29,368 nt of DNA from assembly GCA_023406985.1 (NCBI GenBank), contig JAEXTK010000061.1, forward strand, positions 1-29,368. The letters run 5' to 3'. Of this stretch, positions 1-8,240 are shown piece by piece (positions within the stretch are counted from its first letter, which is position 1; each line of letters starts with the position of its first letter). Origin of the DNA: Spirochaetota bacterium. GTDB taxonomy: Bacteria > Spirochaetota > Spirochaetia > Treponematales > Breznakiellaceae. The notes under the pieces were generated by a model. The model saw only the letters and a program-made list of their open reading frames with translations, was not told the origin of the DNA and ran no database searches. Position numbers and translations under genes: made by a program.

Positions 1-651
1 CCCTACGCCGCCGCCGCAATCGCCGCGCCCGGCGCCGGCGCCGCGGCGGGGGAGGCCGCGACGGCGGCCTACACCGTTTCCCACGTGGCCGTGGACGGAG
101 CCTACCTCGGCACCATCCTCGTCGGCGACGCGATCAAGACGACGTCCGCGGCGGCCGTGGAGAAGCTCTTCTCCCTCGGCGTCCGCGAGACGGTGATGCT
201 CACCGGCGACGCCCCGGCCGCGGCGGCCGCCGTCTCCGCCGAGCTCGGCCGCTCCGCCTACCACGCCGGGCTCCTCCCCGAGGACAAGCTGGCGCGGCTC
301 GAGGCCATCTCCGGCGAAGGCCGCACCCTCTTCGTGGGGGACGGCATCAACGACGCGCCGGTCCTCGCCCGCTCCGACGTGGGCATCGCCATGGGTTCCG
401 GGGCGGATGCGGCCGTGGAGGCCGCCGACGTGGTCATCATGACCGACGACCCCCTCCGCGTGGGCGAGGCCATCGAGCGGTCCCGCCGCACCCGCCGCAT
501 CGTCATGCAGAACGTCGTCTTCGCCCTCGCCTTCAAGGGCGTCTTCCTCGCCCTCGGCGCCGCGGGCCTGGCCAACATGTGGGAGGCGGTGATCGCCGAC
601 GTCGGCGTCGCCCTCGTGGCCGTCCTCAACTCCACCCGGGCTTTGAAGTAG
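1..651 (+). CDS. Heavy-metal P1B-type ATPase, C-terminal part (5' end outside window)
   Basis: The reading frame is open from base 1, so the gene begins upstream; about 216 codons are visible. The segment carries the late P-domain signatures MLTGD and VGDGINDAP, the hinge that binds Mg and contacts the phosphorylated Asp, followed by the conserved GIAMGSGAD block. Two C-terminal membrane helices follow. The last contains the block MWEAVIADVGVALVAVLNS; an Asp at this place in the final helix is typical of the Zn/Cd/Pb-exporting P1B subgroup rather than Cu pumps. The protein should sit in the inner membrane and export divalent soft metals using ATP. The phosphorylation site DKTGT, the CPC-type helix and any N-terminal metal-binding domain lie outside the window, so the exact metal cannot be fixed. 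Confidence 0.93.
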   Translation, partial: PYAAAAIAAPGAGAAAGEAATAAYTVSHVAVDGAYLGTILVGDAIKTTSAAAVEKLFSLGVRETVMLTGDAPAAAAAVSAELGRSAYHAGLLPEDKLARLEAISGEGRTLFVGDGINDAPVLARSDVGIAMGSGADAAVEAADVVIMTDDPLRVGEAIERSRRTRRIVMQNVVFALAFKGVFLALGAAGLANMWEAVIADVGVALVAVLNSTRALK

Positions 652-763
652 CGGAAGGTAGTGTCGCGAAGCTTTGGGAAGGGGGCGCCGTCGTAGGCGC
701 GGCGGCCGCCGCTCATCGAATCGCGCCTCCCTTCGGATCGCCGCTCATCAGGCGCGCCCTGAC

Positions 764-816
764 GGATCGGCGCACTGGGGTGCGCCGATCCCGGACGATC
801 GTCCGCCGTACGGCGG
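764..816. repeat. Cluster of three adjacent palindromes after the P-type ATPase
   Basis: In the 268-base gap 652-919 three inverted repeats lie almost end to end. The first is 764-791, with 11-base arms around the loop CTGGGG. The second is 792-805, the 14-base palindrome CGGACGATCGTCCG. The third is 803-816, the 14-base palindrome CCGCCGTACGGCGG. There is no T-tract, so a classical intrinsic terminator is not supported; a REP-like element, a factor-dependent 3' end or a dyad-binding site are all possible. The decamer GCCGCTCATC also occurs twice just upstream, near 708 and 740. No gene is seen in the rest of this gap. Confidence 0.6.
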
Positions 817-919
817 CGTTCTTGAACGCCCGGCTACCCGCTGCCGGCCGGCCCGCAGCGGCCGATTTTCCCGGGGCCTTCCCTTGACCAGGTCCGGGGC
901 GAAGCGCCAGTCTTCCCCC

Positions 920-1834
920 ATGGCCATAAACGACTTCGTCCGGCTGACCGACCGCGCCGCGTGGCTGCCGGGCGGCACCAATATCGGGCTCATCGACGCG
1001 GATAACGGACCGGTCCTCGTGGACTCGGGCAACGACAAGGATTCGGCGCGCCGTATCCAGAAGGCGGCCGAAGCCTATGGGCGGACGCCCGTAGCCGCCG
1101 TCCTCACCCACTCCAACGCGGACCATGCGGGCGGAGCGGCCGCCCTCATCGCCCGCACGGGCATGGGCGTCTTCGCGCCCCGGCTGGAGGCGGCCGTCTG
1201 CGCCGACCCGATCGTCGAACCCTCCTTCCTCTGGGGCGGCTACCCGCCCGCCGAGCTCCGCGGCAGATTCTTCATGGCGCCGCCCTGCGCGGTCTCGCCC
1301 TTCCCCTTCCCCGCGGGGGATGAGGCCGCGGCGCTTACCGGGCCCCTCTCCGGGCTCCGGGCCCTGCCCCTCGCGGGCCACTACTTCGCCCAGGTCGGCA
1401 TCCTCGGTGACGGCGTGCTCTTCGCGGGCGACGCGGCCTTCGGACCGGCCTCCATCGCCAAGCACCCCGTCTTCTTCGTCTACGACGTGGCCGCCTTCCT
1501 CGCCTCGCTCGACCGCATCGCCGCGGCCTCCGCCGCGCTCGTGGTCCCCGCCCACGGCGAGCCGACCGAGGACAAGGCGGGCCTCGTCGCCGCCAACCGC
1601 GCCGCCGTGGAGCGCGCGGCGGACGCGGTGCTCGCCGCCTGCGCGGAGAGCGCGGAAGGCGCCACCGCGGAGGCCGTCCTGGCCGCCGTGGCCCGCGCCT
1701 TCGCCATCGAGCTCGACTGGGCCCAGTATGCCCTGGTCTCCTCTACGGTTCGGTCGTACCTCGTGTACCTGCGGGAGCGGGGGGAGGTGGAGGCGGCTTT
1801 CCAAGGCGGTTTCCTCCGCTGGCGGCGCGCTTGA
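920..1834 (+). CDS. Metallo-beta-lactamase-fold hydrolase with variant HSNADH motif
   Basis: A 304-residue protein of the MBL-fold superfamily. The metal motif, normally HxHxDH, reads HSNADH here (His64, Asn66, Asp68, His69), so the second His is replaced by Asn. Further superfamily blocks are visible: LAGHYFAQVG (third metal ligand His), LFAGDAAFG (bridging Asp) and VVPAHGEP (last His). Roughly 80 C-terminal residues after the MBL core are helical and end in a segment that could be a winged-helix-like tail. ATG 920 was chosen because residues before it are Arg-rich and unlike any MBL N terminus. No strong Shine-Dalgarno is visible, and a TTG at 884 is an in-frame alternative. It stands alone between the ATPase and a phosphatase. 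The substrate cannot be read from sequence; thiol-ester or glyoxalase-like hydrolysis is typical of the superfamily. Confidence 0.85.
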   Translation: MAINDFVRLTDRAAWLPGGTNIGLIDADNGPVLVDSGNDKDSARRIQKAAEAYGRTPVAAVLTHSNADHAGGAAALIARTGMGVFAPRLEAAVCADPIVEPSFLWGGYPPAELRGRFFMAPPCAVSPFPFPAGDEAAALTGPLSGLRALPLAGHYFAQVGILGDGVLFAGDAAFGPASIAKHPVFFVYDVAAFLASLDRIAAASAALVVPAHGEPTEDKAGLVAANRAAVERAADAVLAACAESAEGATAEAVLAAVARAFAIELDWAQYALVSSTVRSYLVYLRERGEVEAAFQGGFLRWRRA

Positions 1835-1902
1835 GGCGCGGCGCGTATAGGGCGACGCGTATAGAGCGGCGCGCCTGAGGCGCGGCGCGTTGAGGCGCGG
1901 GT
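1832..1902. repeat. Degenerate tandem repeat, about 14-16 bases, five copies
   Basis: Starting at the stop codon of the MBL gene, a unit resembling TGAGGCGCGGCGCGTA recurs at about 1832, 1848, 1862, 1876 and 1891. The first and fourth copies are nearly identical, while the middle ones are diverged. It fills most of the gap before the next gene. It looks like a slippage-derived GC-rich microrepeat; no hairpin with a T-tract is present. Confidence 0.55.
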
Positions 1903-1930
1903 TCAGGGCTGCGGAACGGAGATACGAGGG

Positions 1931-2632
1931 ATGCCAATGACTAGAATTTTCCTGGTTCGCCATGGCGAGAATCCCGCAAACCTTACCAAGGAGTTCTCGC
2001 ACAAAAGGATCGATTACGACCTGAACGCCAAAGGCCGGCTACAAGCGGTCCAAACGGCCGAGCATTTCAGCCGGTTTGCGATCGACGGTATTTATTCATC
2101 GCCTTTGAAGCGGGCGTACCGGACGGCGGAACGCATAGCCGCGGCGATACGCAAGCCGGTCGCGATAGCCGAGGAGCTGCGGGAAATCGACGTGGGCTAC
2201 CTTGAGAACGAGCCGCCGACCAAAGCCAATTGGGAAATGTACTTCGCGGTCGTGGATGCATGGTTAGACGGCGATCGCGGGAAGCGATTCCGTGACGGGG
2301 AAAGCTATACGGAATTGGTCGAAAGATTCTCACGGTTCTTGATCGACGTGACCGGGAAGCACGACGGCCGGAGCGTCGTCGCGGTCGGGCACGGCGGCAT
2401 ATTTGCCCTCGCGATCGCCGACCTGTGCGCGGTGGATGACAAGAAGGCCTTTTCCGTCATACGGAACCACAACTGCTCCATAGGCGTGGTGGAAACGGTC
2501 ATAGAAGACGGGCGCCTCAACGTCGATCTGATCGATTGGGCGAACCATTCGCACCTGTCCGGGGAAGCGGCCGACTTCGTTGATGGGTTGCCGTATAAGG
2601 GTACGATACGGTGCGGCCGCAACCGTCTTTGA
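1931..2632 (+). CDS. Histidine phosphatase superfamily protein (phosphoglycerate mutase-like)
   Basis: A protein of 233 residues with the branch-1 histidine phosphatase core. The catalytic motif is FLVRHGE near the N terminus (His11 from this start), the phosphate-pocket block IYSSPLKRAYRTAE follows, the acidic block is LREIDVGYLENE, and the second catalytic His is in VVAVGHGG. Such enzymes form a phosphohistidine and act as cytoplasmic phosphatases or mutases on small phosphorylated molecules; the substrate is not evident. ATG 1931 has GGAG nine bases upstream. ATG 1937 is an equally good start, with GAGG at 1926-1929 spaced seven bases. It precedes the SGNH hydrolase. A second, only distantly similar phosphatase follows the other copy of that cassette at 12578. 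Confidence 0.9.
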   Translation: MPMTRIFLVRHGENPANLTKEFSHKRIDYDLNAKGRLQAVQTAEHFSRFAIDGIYSSPLKRAYRTAERIAAAIRKPVAIAEELREIDVGYLENEPPTKANWEMYFAVVDAWLDGDRGKRFRDGESYTELVERFSRFLIDVTGKHDGRSVVAVGHGGIFALAIADLCAVDDKKAFSVIRNHNCSIGVVETVIEDGRLNVDLIDWANHSHLSGEAADFVDGLPYKGTIRCGRNRL

Positions 2633-2725
2633 AGCTCTGTCCCCCGATTGCCGAATTTCCGTGCACCCATTTCGCCCATCGGAGCCTCTAAAACTCGCAG
2701 AATCGCTTGTAAGAGAGGGCCCTCC

Positions 2726-3421
2726 ATGAATCTTGAGAATAGGCCGATCAGCGTCTGGGGCGACTCCATCCTCAAGGGCGTCGTGCTGGATGAGGCGAAC
2801 GGGCGCTACCGCGTCCTGGAGAATAACTGCGTGGACCGATTCGCCGGGATCACGCGGAGCCGCATCACGAACCATGCCGGTTTCGGCATGACCACGGGAA
2901 AGGCCTTGGAACGTATCCGTCGGGCGCTCGCGGGGAAGCCGCCCGCGGCGGACGAGATCGTCCTCTTGGAGTACGGCGGAAACGACTGCGACTTCCGGTG
3001 GGCTGAAGTGGCCGCCGATCCTCGCGGCGTCCATTTGCCGAAGACCCCGATCGACCGATTCGGAAGCCTGCTGCAGTCGATCATCGATCTATTCAAATCG
3101 GTGAACGTCAAGCCCATACTCATGGCGCTTCCGCCGCTCCATCCGCAGCGGTATTTCGCGTGGCTTTCGCGCAACTTGAACAAGGACCACATCCGTACCT
3201 GGCTCGGGGACATCAATCGGATCTATCGTTGGCAGGAAGCGTACAACGACATCGTCGTGCAGACGGCCAACGACAACGACCTGCGCTTCATCGACGTGCG
3301 GAAGGATTTCCTCGTCTGCGACGATTACGACTCGAAGTTCTGCGCCGACGGGATACATCCGAACGAGGCGGGCCACGAGACCATCCTCGGGTCGGTGCTG
3401 GCTTACGTCAATCGCGTCTGA
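2726..3421 (+). CDS. SGNH/GDSL-family hydrolase
   Basis: A cytoplasmic-looking protein of 231 residues with no signal peptide. All SGNH blocks are in place: block I VWGDSILKG with nucleophile Ser14, block III YGGNDCD with the oxyanion Asn, and block V DGIHPNEAGH with Asp208 and His211 completing the triad. Family members are esterases, lipases or acyl-transferring hydrolases; the substrate is unknown. ATG 2726 is fixed by the ribosome site AAGAGAGGG at 2711-2719. Residues from about 37 to 135 are repeated almost identically at the DNA level at 10784-11076, where the copy lacks the Ser and the Asp/His and is dead. This is therefore the intact member of a duplicated pair. It is followed by relics of a YCII-type gene and a lipoprotein gene. 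Confidence 0.9.
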   Translation: MNLENRPISVWGDSILKGVVLDEANGRYRVLENNCVDRFAGITRSRITNHAGFGMTTGKALERIRRALAGKPPAADEIVLLEYGGNDCDFRWAEVAADPRGVHLPKTPIDRFGSLLQSIIDLFKSVNVKPILMALPPLHPQRYFAWLSRNLNKDHIRTWLGDINRIYRWQEAYNDIVVQTANDNDLRFIDVRKDFLVCDDYDSKFCADGIHPNEAGHETILGSVLAYVNRV

Positions 3422-3444
3422 CCGGTTTCGGGTTCGGCGAGCTC

Positions 3445-3631
3445 CTTCATTCGCCGGACGCGATAAAACGGCGCACTTCGATTCGCACGCGGGGTTCGTA
3501 CCCGCAGCTTGCCGCGGGGTAGTTGATTTCGGCCTCCTGGCCCGGACCGGCGGGAGCGCGCTTGGCCCGATCGATCGCTTCTTCGATCGGCTTCGCCTGG
3601 AGGCCCCGGCCGCGTAAGAAGATGCGGCCGA
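3445..3631 (-). pseudogene. Relic of YCII-type gene (C-terminal end plus upstream fragment)
   Basis: Bases 3445-3601 match the 3' part of the intact YCII-type gene at 11118-11474. In the minus frame the shared residues RAKRAPAGPGQEAEI and EVRRFI are readable, and the reading frame is still open. A 45-base insertion (about 3481-3525) absent from the other copy adds 15 in-frame residues. Near base 3601 the sequence jumps to what corresponds to 11620 in copy B, removing about 395 bases that hold the rest of the gene and its start. Bases 3602-3630 match the intergenic stretch 11621-11650. No start codon with a ribosome site remains, so this is non-functional. Confidence 0.85.
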
Positions 3632-3942
3632 TTGGCCGAAGTGGTTCACCGACGCCAAGATGCCCTACGTGCTCGTCGTTCCCCCCTCCGGAGATCAGCG
3701 GCGAGAGCGCCGCCCTCGCCCGCGAACGGTCGAATCGGCTCGTGGACCGCGAGGCCGGCCGGCTATCCTCGTACGGTTCCCGTAACGTGAACGCGTTCAA
3801 TCACTACAACGTCCTGACCGATCCCCATAATCGCCATCGCGCGAACGCCGCGAACGAAGAGGAGAACGTGGTCGCCGGATCGCCGGCCGACGCGGAGCGG
3901 GCGCACGCGCGGCGCGCCGAAAGGGCGGACCTCTATTTGTAA
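3631..3942 (+). pseudogene. Relic of SGNH-like lipoprotein gene
   Basis: This is a shortened, diverged copy of the lipoprotein gene at 11703-12575. The match begins at 3631 (ATTGGCCG, corresponding to 12001). It loses about 180 bases after TGCCCTACGT and then runs continuously as the counterpart of about 12222-12469. Readable shared segments include PPEIS.ESAAL, LVDRE, LSSYG, NVLTDP and VVA.SPADAERA. The signal peptide, the first half and the last third are gone. Several Trp and His codons have become Arg codons, as expected under decay towards GC. The promoter of the following operon overlaps its 3' end. Confidence 0.85.
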
Positions 3943-3965
3943 AACCCTCCCGGTCGGTCTATACT
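3937..3965 (+). promoter_or_regulatory. Sigma-70-type promoter of the binding-protein/kinase operon
   Basis: TTGTAA at 3937-3942, a 17-base spacer, and TATACT at 3960-3965. The predicted transcription start is near 3972, about 60 bases before ATG 4031. The -35 element lies in the last bases of the lipoprotein relic, so the promoter was built at, or brought to, the edge of the duplicated cassette. Confidence 0.6.
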
Positions 3966-4030
3966 TAGTCCTGATTTCATCCAATTGTATCGCTGGAAAG
4001 CAATTGATGACTCTGCGTGCAGGAGCTTCC

Positions 4031-5374
4031 ATGCGTCGAGGTATGTGTCGGGCCCTACTGGTTGCAGCGGCGGTACTCTTATTCATCTGCTCGTGCGACA
4101 AACGGCCGCCGACCCCGACAGAGCCGTCGCCGCAGCCGTTCGAGTTCGACACGGCGCCGACCGCGCCGATCACCTTCCTATCCACCCAGCTCAATCCCGT
4201 GGAAGAGGCCGGGAAGATGCGGACTTCCATCCTGCGCGACTTTCCCGGCTCGGTGGATTTCCGGCCCAACGACAACAATTGGCTGTTCAATCAGATCGAG
4301 GCCGAACTGAAATCCGATCATGCCGCGGCTATCCTGGTCGGCGCCCTCCACGGGGATCTCGCGCGATTGCACGAAGAAGGGGCGTTACGTCCCCTCGGCG
4401 ACCTTTTCGCGTCGCTCGGAGACCGCGACTTCCCGGAGACCCTCGCCGGTATGAGCCTGCTGGACGGGAAGGAACCGTACTACATCCCGTGGCTCCAGGC
4501 GACTTTCGTCATGACGGCGAACAAGAAGGCCCTCCCGTACCTGCCGAAGGGCGCCGCGCTCGATCGGTTGACTTATGGCGAATTGTTGCAGTGGGGGCGG
4601 ACGATCCGGGAGAAGACGGGGAAGAAGGCGATCGGCTTCCCCGCGGGCGGGAAAGGGCTGTTCCACCGGTTCTTCCAAGGCTATCTCTACCCTTCCTTCA
4701 CGGGCGGCACGCTGCTTCCCTTCCGCGGCGCCGAGGCGCGAACCATGTGGGAATATTTCCGCGACCTCTGGCAGGTCGTGCAGCCCGGATCGCTCAATTA
4801 CTCCACCATGGCCGAACCGCTCCTCGCCGAGGACGTCTGGATCGCCTGGGACCACACCGCCCGCCTCGCGAAGGTCTTCGAGACCCGGGGCGAGGATTTC
4901 GTCGCCTTCCCGGCTCCCGCGGGTCCGAAAGGCCGCGGATTCATGTCGGTCATCTCGGGCCTGGCCATACCCGCTGCGGTGAAGGACGCGGAGAATCCGG
5001 CCATCCTCATCGACTACCTCACCCGGCCGGAAATCCAGCTCCGGACCCTGCGGGACGTGGGTTTCTTTCCCGTCGTCCGCCTGAAGGACGAAACGGGCAT
5101 TCCGGAGAATCTCCGGTCGCTGAGCAGGGCCGTGGCGGACCAATCGAGTTCCCTGAATCCGGTGCCTACCCTGCTCCCCGTAGGCCTCGGCTCCCGCGCC
5201 GGAGATTTCAACGCCCTCTACACGCTGACCTTCGCGGAGATCGTCCTGGAGGAGAAGGACGTGGGCTCCGTGCTGGACGCGAACGCGGCCGAATTGCAGC
5301 GGATCATCGACGCGGAGAACGCGCGGTGTTGGCTGCCGGATCGGTCGGAAGAGAGGCCGTGCAAGATTGAATGA
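4031..5374 (+). CDS. Solute-binding lipoprotein (SBP family 1-like), probable sensor partner
   Basis: A lipoprotein of 447 residues. The leader MRRGMCRALLVAAAVLLF runs into a lipobox ending at Cys22, with Asp at +2. The body resembles extracellular solute-binding family 1: an N-terminal lobe with NNWLFNQIEAELKS and DLARLHEEGALRPL, the hinge-type stretch YYIPWLQATFVMTANKKAL, then WDHTARLAKVFE and the C-terminal IDYLTRPEIQLRTL. ATG 4031 is preferred because AGGAG lies at 4021-4025; ATG 4007 upstream has a poorer site. No permease or ATPase accompanies it. Its stop overlaps the start of a transmembrane hybrid kinase, so it more likely presents a ligand (a sugar or oligosaccharide is typical for the family) to that kinase than to a transporter. 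The function is inference from context. Confidence 0.85.
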   Translation: MRRGMCRALLVAAAVLLFICSCDKRPPTPTEPSPQPFEFDTAPTAPITFLSTQLNPVEEAGKMRTSILRDFPGSVDFRPNDNNWLFNQIEAELKSDHAAAILVGALHGDLARLHEEGALRPLGDLFASLGDRDFPETLAGMSLLDGKEPYYIPWLQATFVMTANKKALPYLPKGAALDRLTYGELLQWGRTIREKTGKKAIGFPAGGKGLFHRFFQGYLYPSFTGGTLLPFRGAEARTMWEYFRDLWQVVQPGSLNYSTMAEPLLAEDVWIAWDHTARLAKVFETRGEDFVAFPAPAGPKGRGFMSVISGLAIPAAVKDAENPAILIDYLTRPEIQLRTLRDVGFFPVVRLKDETGIPENLRSLSRAVADQSSSLNPVPTLLPVGLGSRAGDFNALYTLTFAEIVLEEKDVGSVLDANAAELQRIIDAENARCWLPDRSEERPCKIE

Positions 5375-8237
5375 GCGGAGCCAGTTCAGGATAACGACGG
5401 CCGTCTCCCTCGTGGTCATCGCGTTCTCCGCGACGGTGGCGACCGTCGGCTTCTTCGCGTTCGCCAACCTCGGGCGGCTCGGTATCGCCCTGCCGGTCAA
5501 GACGGTGGACCAGTTCAGGAACATCGCCAACCTCATGCCGCTCGTATCGGAGCTTTCCTCCGTGATGGAGCCTTCGCTCGTGGAGAAGGGCGGACTCAAC
5601 CGCCGGCAGATCGCCTTCGCGGTCAGCAAGATCCGGATCGGCGGAGAGCTCGTCCGCTCCGACTTCGAAGGGAATCCGCCGGACGACCTGGCGACGATAC
5701 TGGAGGAGCTGCGCCTCATCGATCGGGATCTCTCCTCCGATTTCGAGTCCGCGGCGCCGCTATCTCCGACGGAGACCATACTCGTCAGGAACCGGGTCGA
5801 TTACGTCTTCTCGGAATTACGGGATTATATCCTGCGCATCAACAACGGCACCCTGGCCGCCTTGGAAGCCCAACGGAAGGCGATGGAGGCGCAACGACGG
5901 ACCCTGTTCCTCTCCTCGCTCATGTCCTGCGTCGCGGTCGTCCTGACTCTCATCCTCCTCGCGAGCCGCGAGCGGATCTTCTCCAAGCTCGAGAAGAGCC
6001 GAGCCCTCGCCGAAGCGAACAGCACCGCGAAGAGCGAGTTCCTTTCCAACATGAGCCATGAGATCAGGACCCCGATGAACGCCATCATCGGGCTTTCCTA
6101 CCTGGCCTTGAAGACGAACCTCACGCCGAGCCAGCGGGACTACCTCAAGCGGATCCAGGTGTCCAGCCAACACCTCCTCGGCGTCATCAACGACATCCTC
6201 GACTTCTCCAAGATCGAAGCGCGGAAGCTCACCGTGGAGCGCGTGCCTTTCGAGCTGGAGAAGGTGATGGACAACGTCGCCGCCCTCACGGCGGAGAAAG
6301 CCGGGGCCAAGGGCCTCGAGCTCATTTTCGAGACGGACAAGGACGTCCCCCGCGACCTGGAAGGCGATCCGCTCCGCCTCGGACAAATCCTCATCAACTA
6401 CGCCAACAACGCGGTGAAATTCACCGAAGCGGGAGAGATCGGCATACGCATCCGGGTCGCGGAGAAGACCGCGACCGACGTGCTCCTCCATTTCCAAGTC
6501 ACCGACACCGGCGTCGGGATAGCCGACGACCAGAAGCCCCTGCTGTTCCGGAGCTTCCAGCAGGCGGACGGCTCCATCACGCGACGGTACGGGGGCTCGG
6601 GCCTCGGGCTCGCGATCTCCAAGAACCTGGCCGAGATGATGGGCGGGAGCGTCGGATTCGAGAGCGTCCTCGGGAAGGGATCCACCTTCTGGTTCACCGC
6701 TCGGCTCGGCATTGGGCGGGGGGAGCAAAGTCGGTTCGTGCCGCGGTCCGATCTCCGGGGCCGGCGGGCGCTCGTCGTGGACGACAACGATCATGCCCGA
6801 GCCGTTATTCTGGATATGCTCGTCGGCATGACCTTCGTGTCCTCGGCGGTGGCGTCCGGCGCGGCCGCCATTGAGGAGGTCCGGCGCGCCGCGGGGGAGA
6901 ACGCGCCGTACGACCTCGTATTCCTGGACTGGCAGATGCCGAACCTGGACGGCATAGAGACCGCCCGGAGGATCGCGGCGCTCGGCCTCGCGCGCGCGCC
7001 GCACCTGGTGATCATCACCGCCTACGGGCGCGAGGAGGTAATCCGCGCGGCCGAGGCCGCCGGCGTGGAGGACGTGCTCATCAAACCGATCAGCGCTTCG
7101 CTCCTCTTCGATACCGCCGTGCATCTGCTCGGGGGGAACCGGGCGGAACGGCAGGAACAGGCGCCCCAGTCCGCGCCGGAAGGAGGGGACGGCTTCAAGG
7201 GAGCGCGGGTCCTCCTCGCGGAGGATAACGAGGTCAACGAAGAGGTGGCGCGGGAAATCCTCGAGCAAGCGGGTTGCCTGGTGAGCGTCGCGCAGGACGG
7301 CGCGGCGGCGGTCGACGCGGTTTCCTCGGGCGACTTCGACCTCGTGCTCATGGATATCCAGATGCCGGTCATGGACGGCTTGGCCGCGACCCGCGCTATC
7401 CGGAAGACGGCGCGGGGCGGTTCCCTGCCGATCATCGCGATGACCGCCAACGCGATGGCGGAGGACCGAGAGCGCTGCATGGAAGCCGGGATGACGGACT
7501 ACGTGACCAAACCCATCGATCCCGAGGCCCTGTTCGCGACCTTGCGCCGCTACCTGGGCACGGCCGTCCCGCCCGCCGCCGTCGCGATCGATGCGAGCCA
7601 GCTGCCGCCGATCCGGGGCATCGATACCAAGGCGGGCCTCCGGCGCGTGTTGGGCAACGTCGGCCTGTACCGCGATCTCCTCCGGCGTTTCATCGCCGGC
7701 CAGCGCGAGGCTGCCGCGAAGATCGATGAGGCCCTGTCCACGGACCGCGGCCTCGCGGAGCGTCTGGCCCATACCTTGAAGGGCGTTTCCGGCAATATCG
7801 GGGCCCTCGAGATACAGTCGGTCGCGGCCGAGCTGGAGGCAGCCATCAGCGGCAACGCCGCGCCCGCCGCGCTCGTGGAGATCCTCGGCCGCCTGGAGCC
7901 CCTCCTGGCCGAAACGGTCGAGGCCGTCGCCGCGGCGATCGGCCGGAGCGCGCCGGCCGCCGCGCCGCCCGCGGCGCATCCGGGGGAGCCCGCCGCCTTC
8001 CGCGCCGTACCGCCCGCTTCGGAAGAATCGCTCGCCCGCTTGCGGCATTTCGCAGAAGAGAGCGACGGCGAAACGGTGGACTATTTCGAATCGCTGCGGA
8101 AGGAGCTGACGGTCTCGTACGGGGACGGCGCCGTCCAAAAGTTGGAGGCGGCGATCCGATCCTACGATTTCGCGGCCGCCATCGCATTGTTGGACGAGCT
8201 CGCCGCGGGGCGGGGCGAAACGGACCGGAGGAGCTGA
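5367..8237 (+). CDS. Transmembrane hybrid histidine kinase, HisKA-HATPase-REC-REC-Hpt
   Basis: A protein of 956 residues. TM1 lies at about 12-34, an extracytoplasmic helical domain at about 35-178, and TM2 at about 179-199. HisKA follows with FLSNMSHEIRTPMN (His231), then HATPase_c with the N box INYANNAVKF and G boxes DTGVGI and GGSGLGLAIS. REC1 has Asp521 (FLDWQMPNLDG) and Lys in IKP. REC2 has Asp663 (LMDIQMPVMDG). The C-terminal Hpt domain has AHTLKGVSGNIGA (His802). A full internal phosphorelay is therefore present with all key residues intact. The start is TTG 5367, eight bases inside the preceding lipoprotein gene and with GAGAG upstream. No in-frame ATG is nearby, so translation is probably coupled. 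The periplasmic domain is not a recognisable Cache or PAS fold and may dock the binding lipoprotein, in the manner known for TorT/TorS or LuxP/LuxQ. Confidence 0.95.
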   Translation: MNERSQFRITTAVSLVVIAFSATVATVGFFAFANLGRLGIALPVKTVDQFRNIANLMPLVSELSSVMEPSLVEKGGLNRRQIAFAVSKIRIGGELVRSDFEGNPPDDLATILEELRLIDRDLSSDFESAAPLSPTETILVRNRVDYVFSELRDYILRINNGTLAALEAQRKAMEAQRRTLFLSSLMSCVAVVLTLILLASRERIFSKLEKSRALAEANSTAKSEFLSNMSHEIRTPMNAIIGLSYLALKTNLTPSQRDYLKRIQVSSQHLLGVINDILDFSKIEARKLTVERVPFELEKVMDNVAALTAEKAGAKGLELIFETDKDVPRDLEGDPLRLGQILINYANNAVKFTEAGEIGIRIRVAEKTATDVLLHFQVTDTGVGIADDQKPLLFRSFQQADGSITRRYGGSGLGLAISKNLAEMMGGSVGFESVLGKGSTFWFTARLGIGRGEQSRFVPRSDLRGRRALVVDDNDHARAVILDMLVGMTFVSSAVASGAAAIEEVRRAAGENAPYDLVFLDWQMPNLDGIETARRIAALGLARAPHLVIITAYGREEVIRAAEAAGVEDVLIKPISASLLFDTAVHLLGGNRAERQEQAPQSAPEGGDGFKGARVLLAEDNEVNEEVAREILEQAGCLVSVAQDGAAAVDAVSSGDFDLVLMDIQMPVMDGLAATRAIRKTARGGSLPIIAMTANAMAEDRERCMEAGMTDYVTKPIDPEALFATLRRYLGTAVPPAAVAIDASQLPPIRGIDTKAGLRRVLGNVGLYRDLLRRFIAGQREAAAKIDEALSTDRGLAERLAHTLKGVSGNIGALEIQSVAAELEAAISGNAAPAALVEILGRLEPLLAETVEAVAAAIGRSAPAAAPPAAHPGEPAAFRAVPPASEESLARLRHFAEESDGETVDYFESLRKELTVSYGDGAVQKLEAAIRSYDFAAAIALLDELAAGRGETDRRS

Positions 8238-8240
8238 ACC

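Larger units (their letters stand above)
2835..3942 (+). repeat. Copy A of a duplicated three-gene cassette
   Basis: This interval matches 10784-12469 as a direct repeat with the same order and orientation: SGNH hydrolase (+), YCII-type gene (-), lipoprotein gene (+). Here the SGNH gene is complete, but the other two are reduced by large deletions. By eye the SGNH part (2835-3133) differs from copy B at about nine positions plus one 6-base indel. The YCII part is a little more diverged and the lipoprotein part clearly more so. See the pseudogene entries for the junctions. Confidence 0.85.

Noticed and set aside
713..2002. 429-residue minus-strand open frame opposite the MBL gene
   Set aside because: It is Arg/Gly/Glu-rich shadow sequence crossing palindromes, microrepeats and the start of another gene; there is no recognisable domain.
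3523..3942. Functional short gene downstream of the SGNH hydrolase
   Set aside because: Its second half aligns to the internal part of the lipoprotein at 11703, while its first half is antisense to the YCII relic. It is a deletion product, not a gene.
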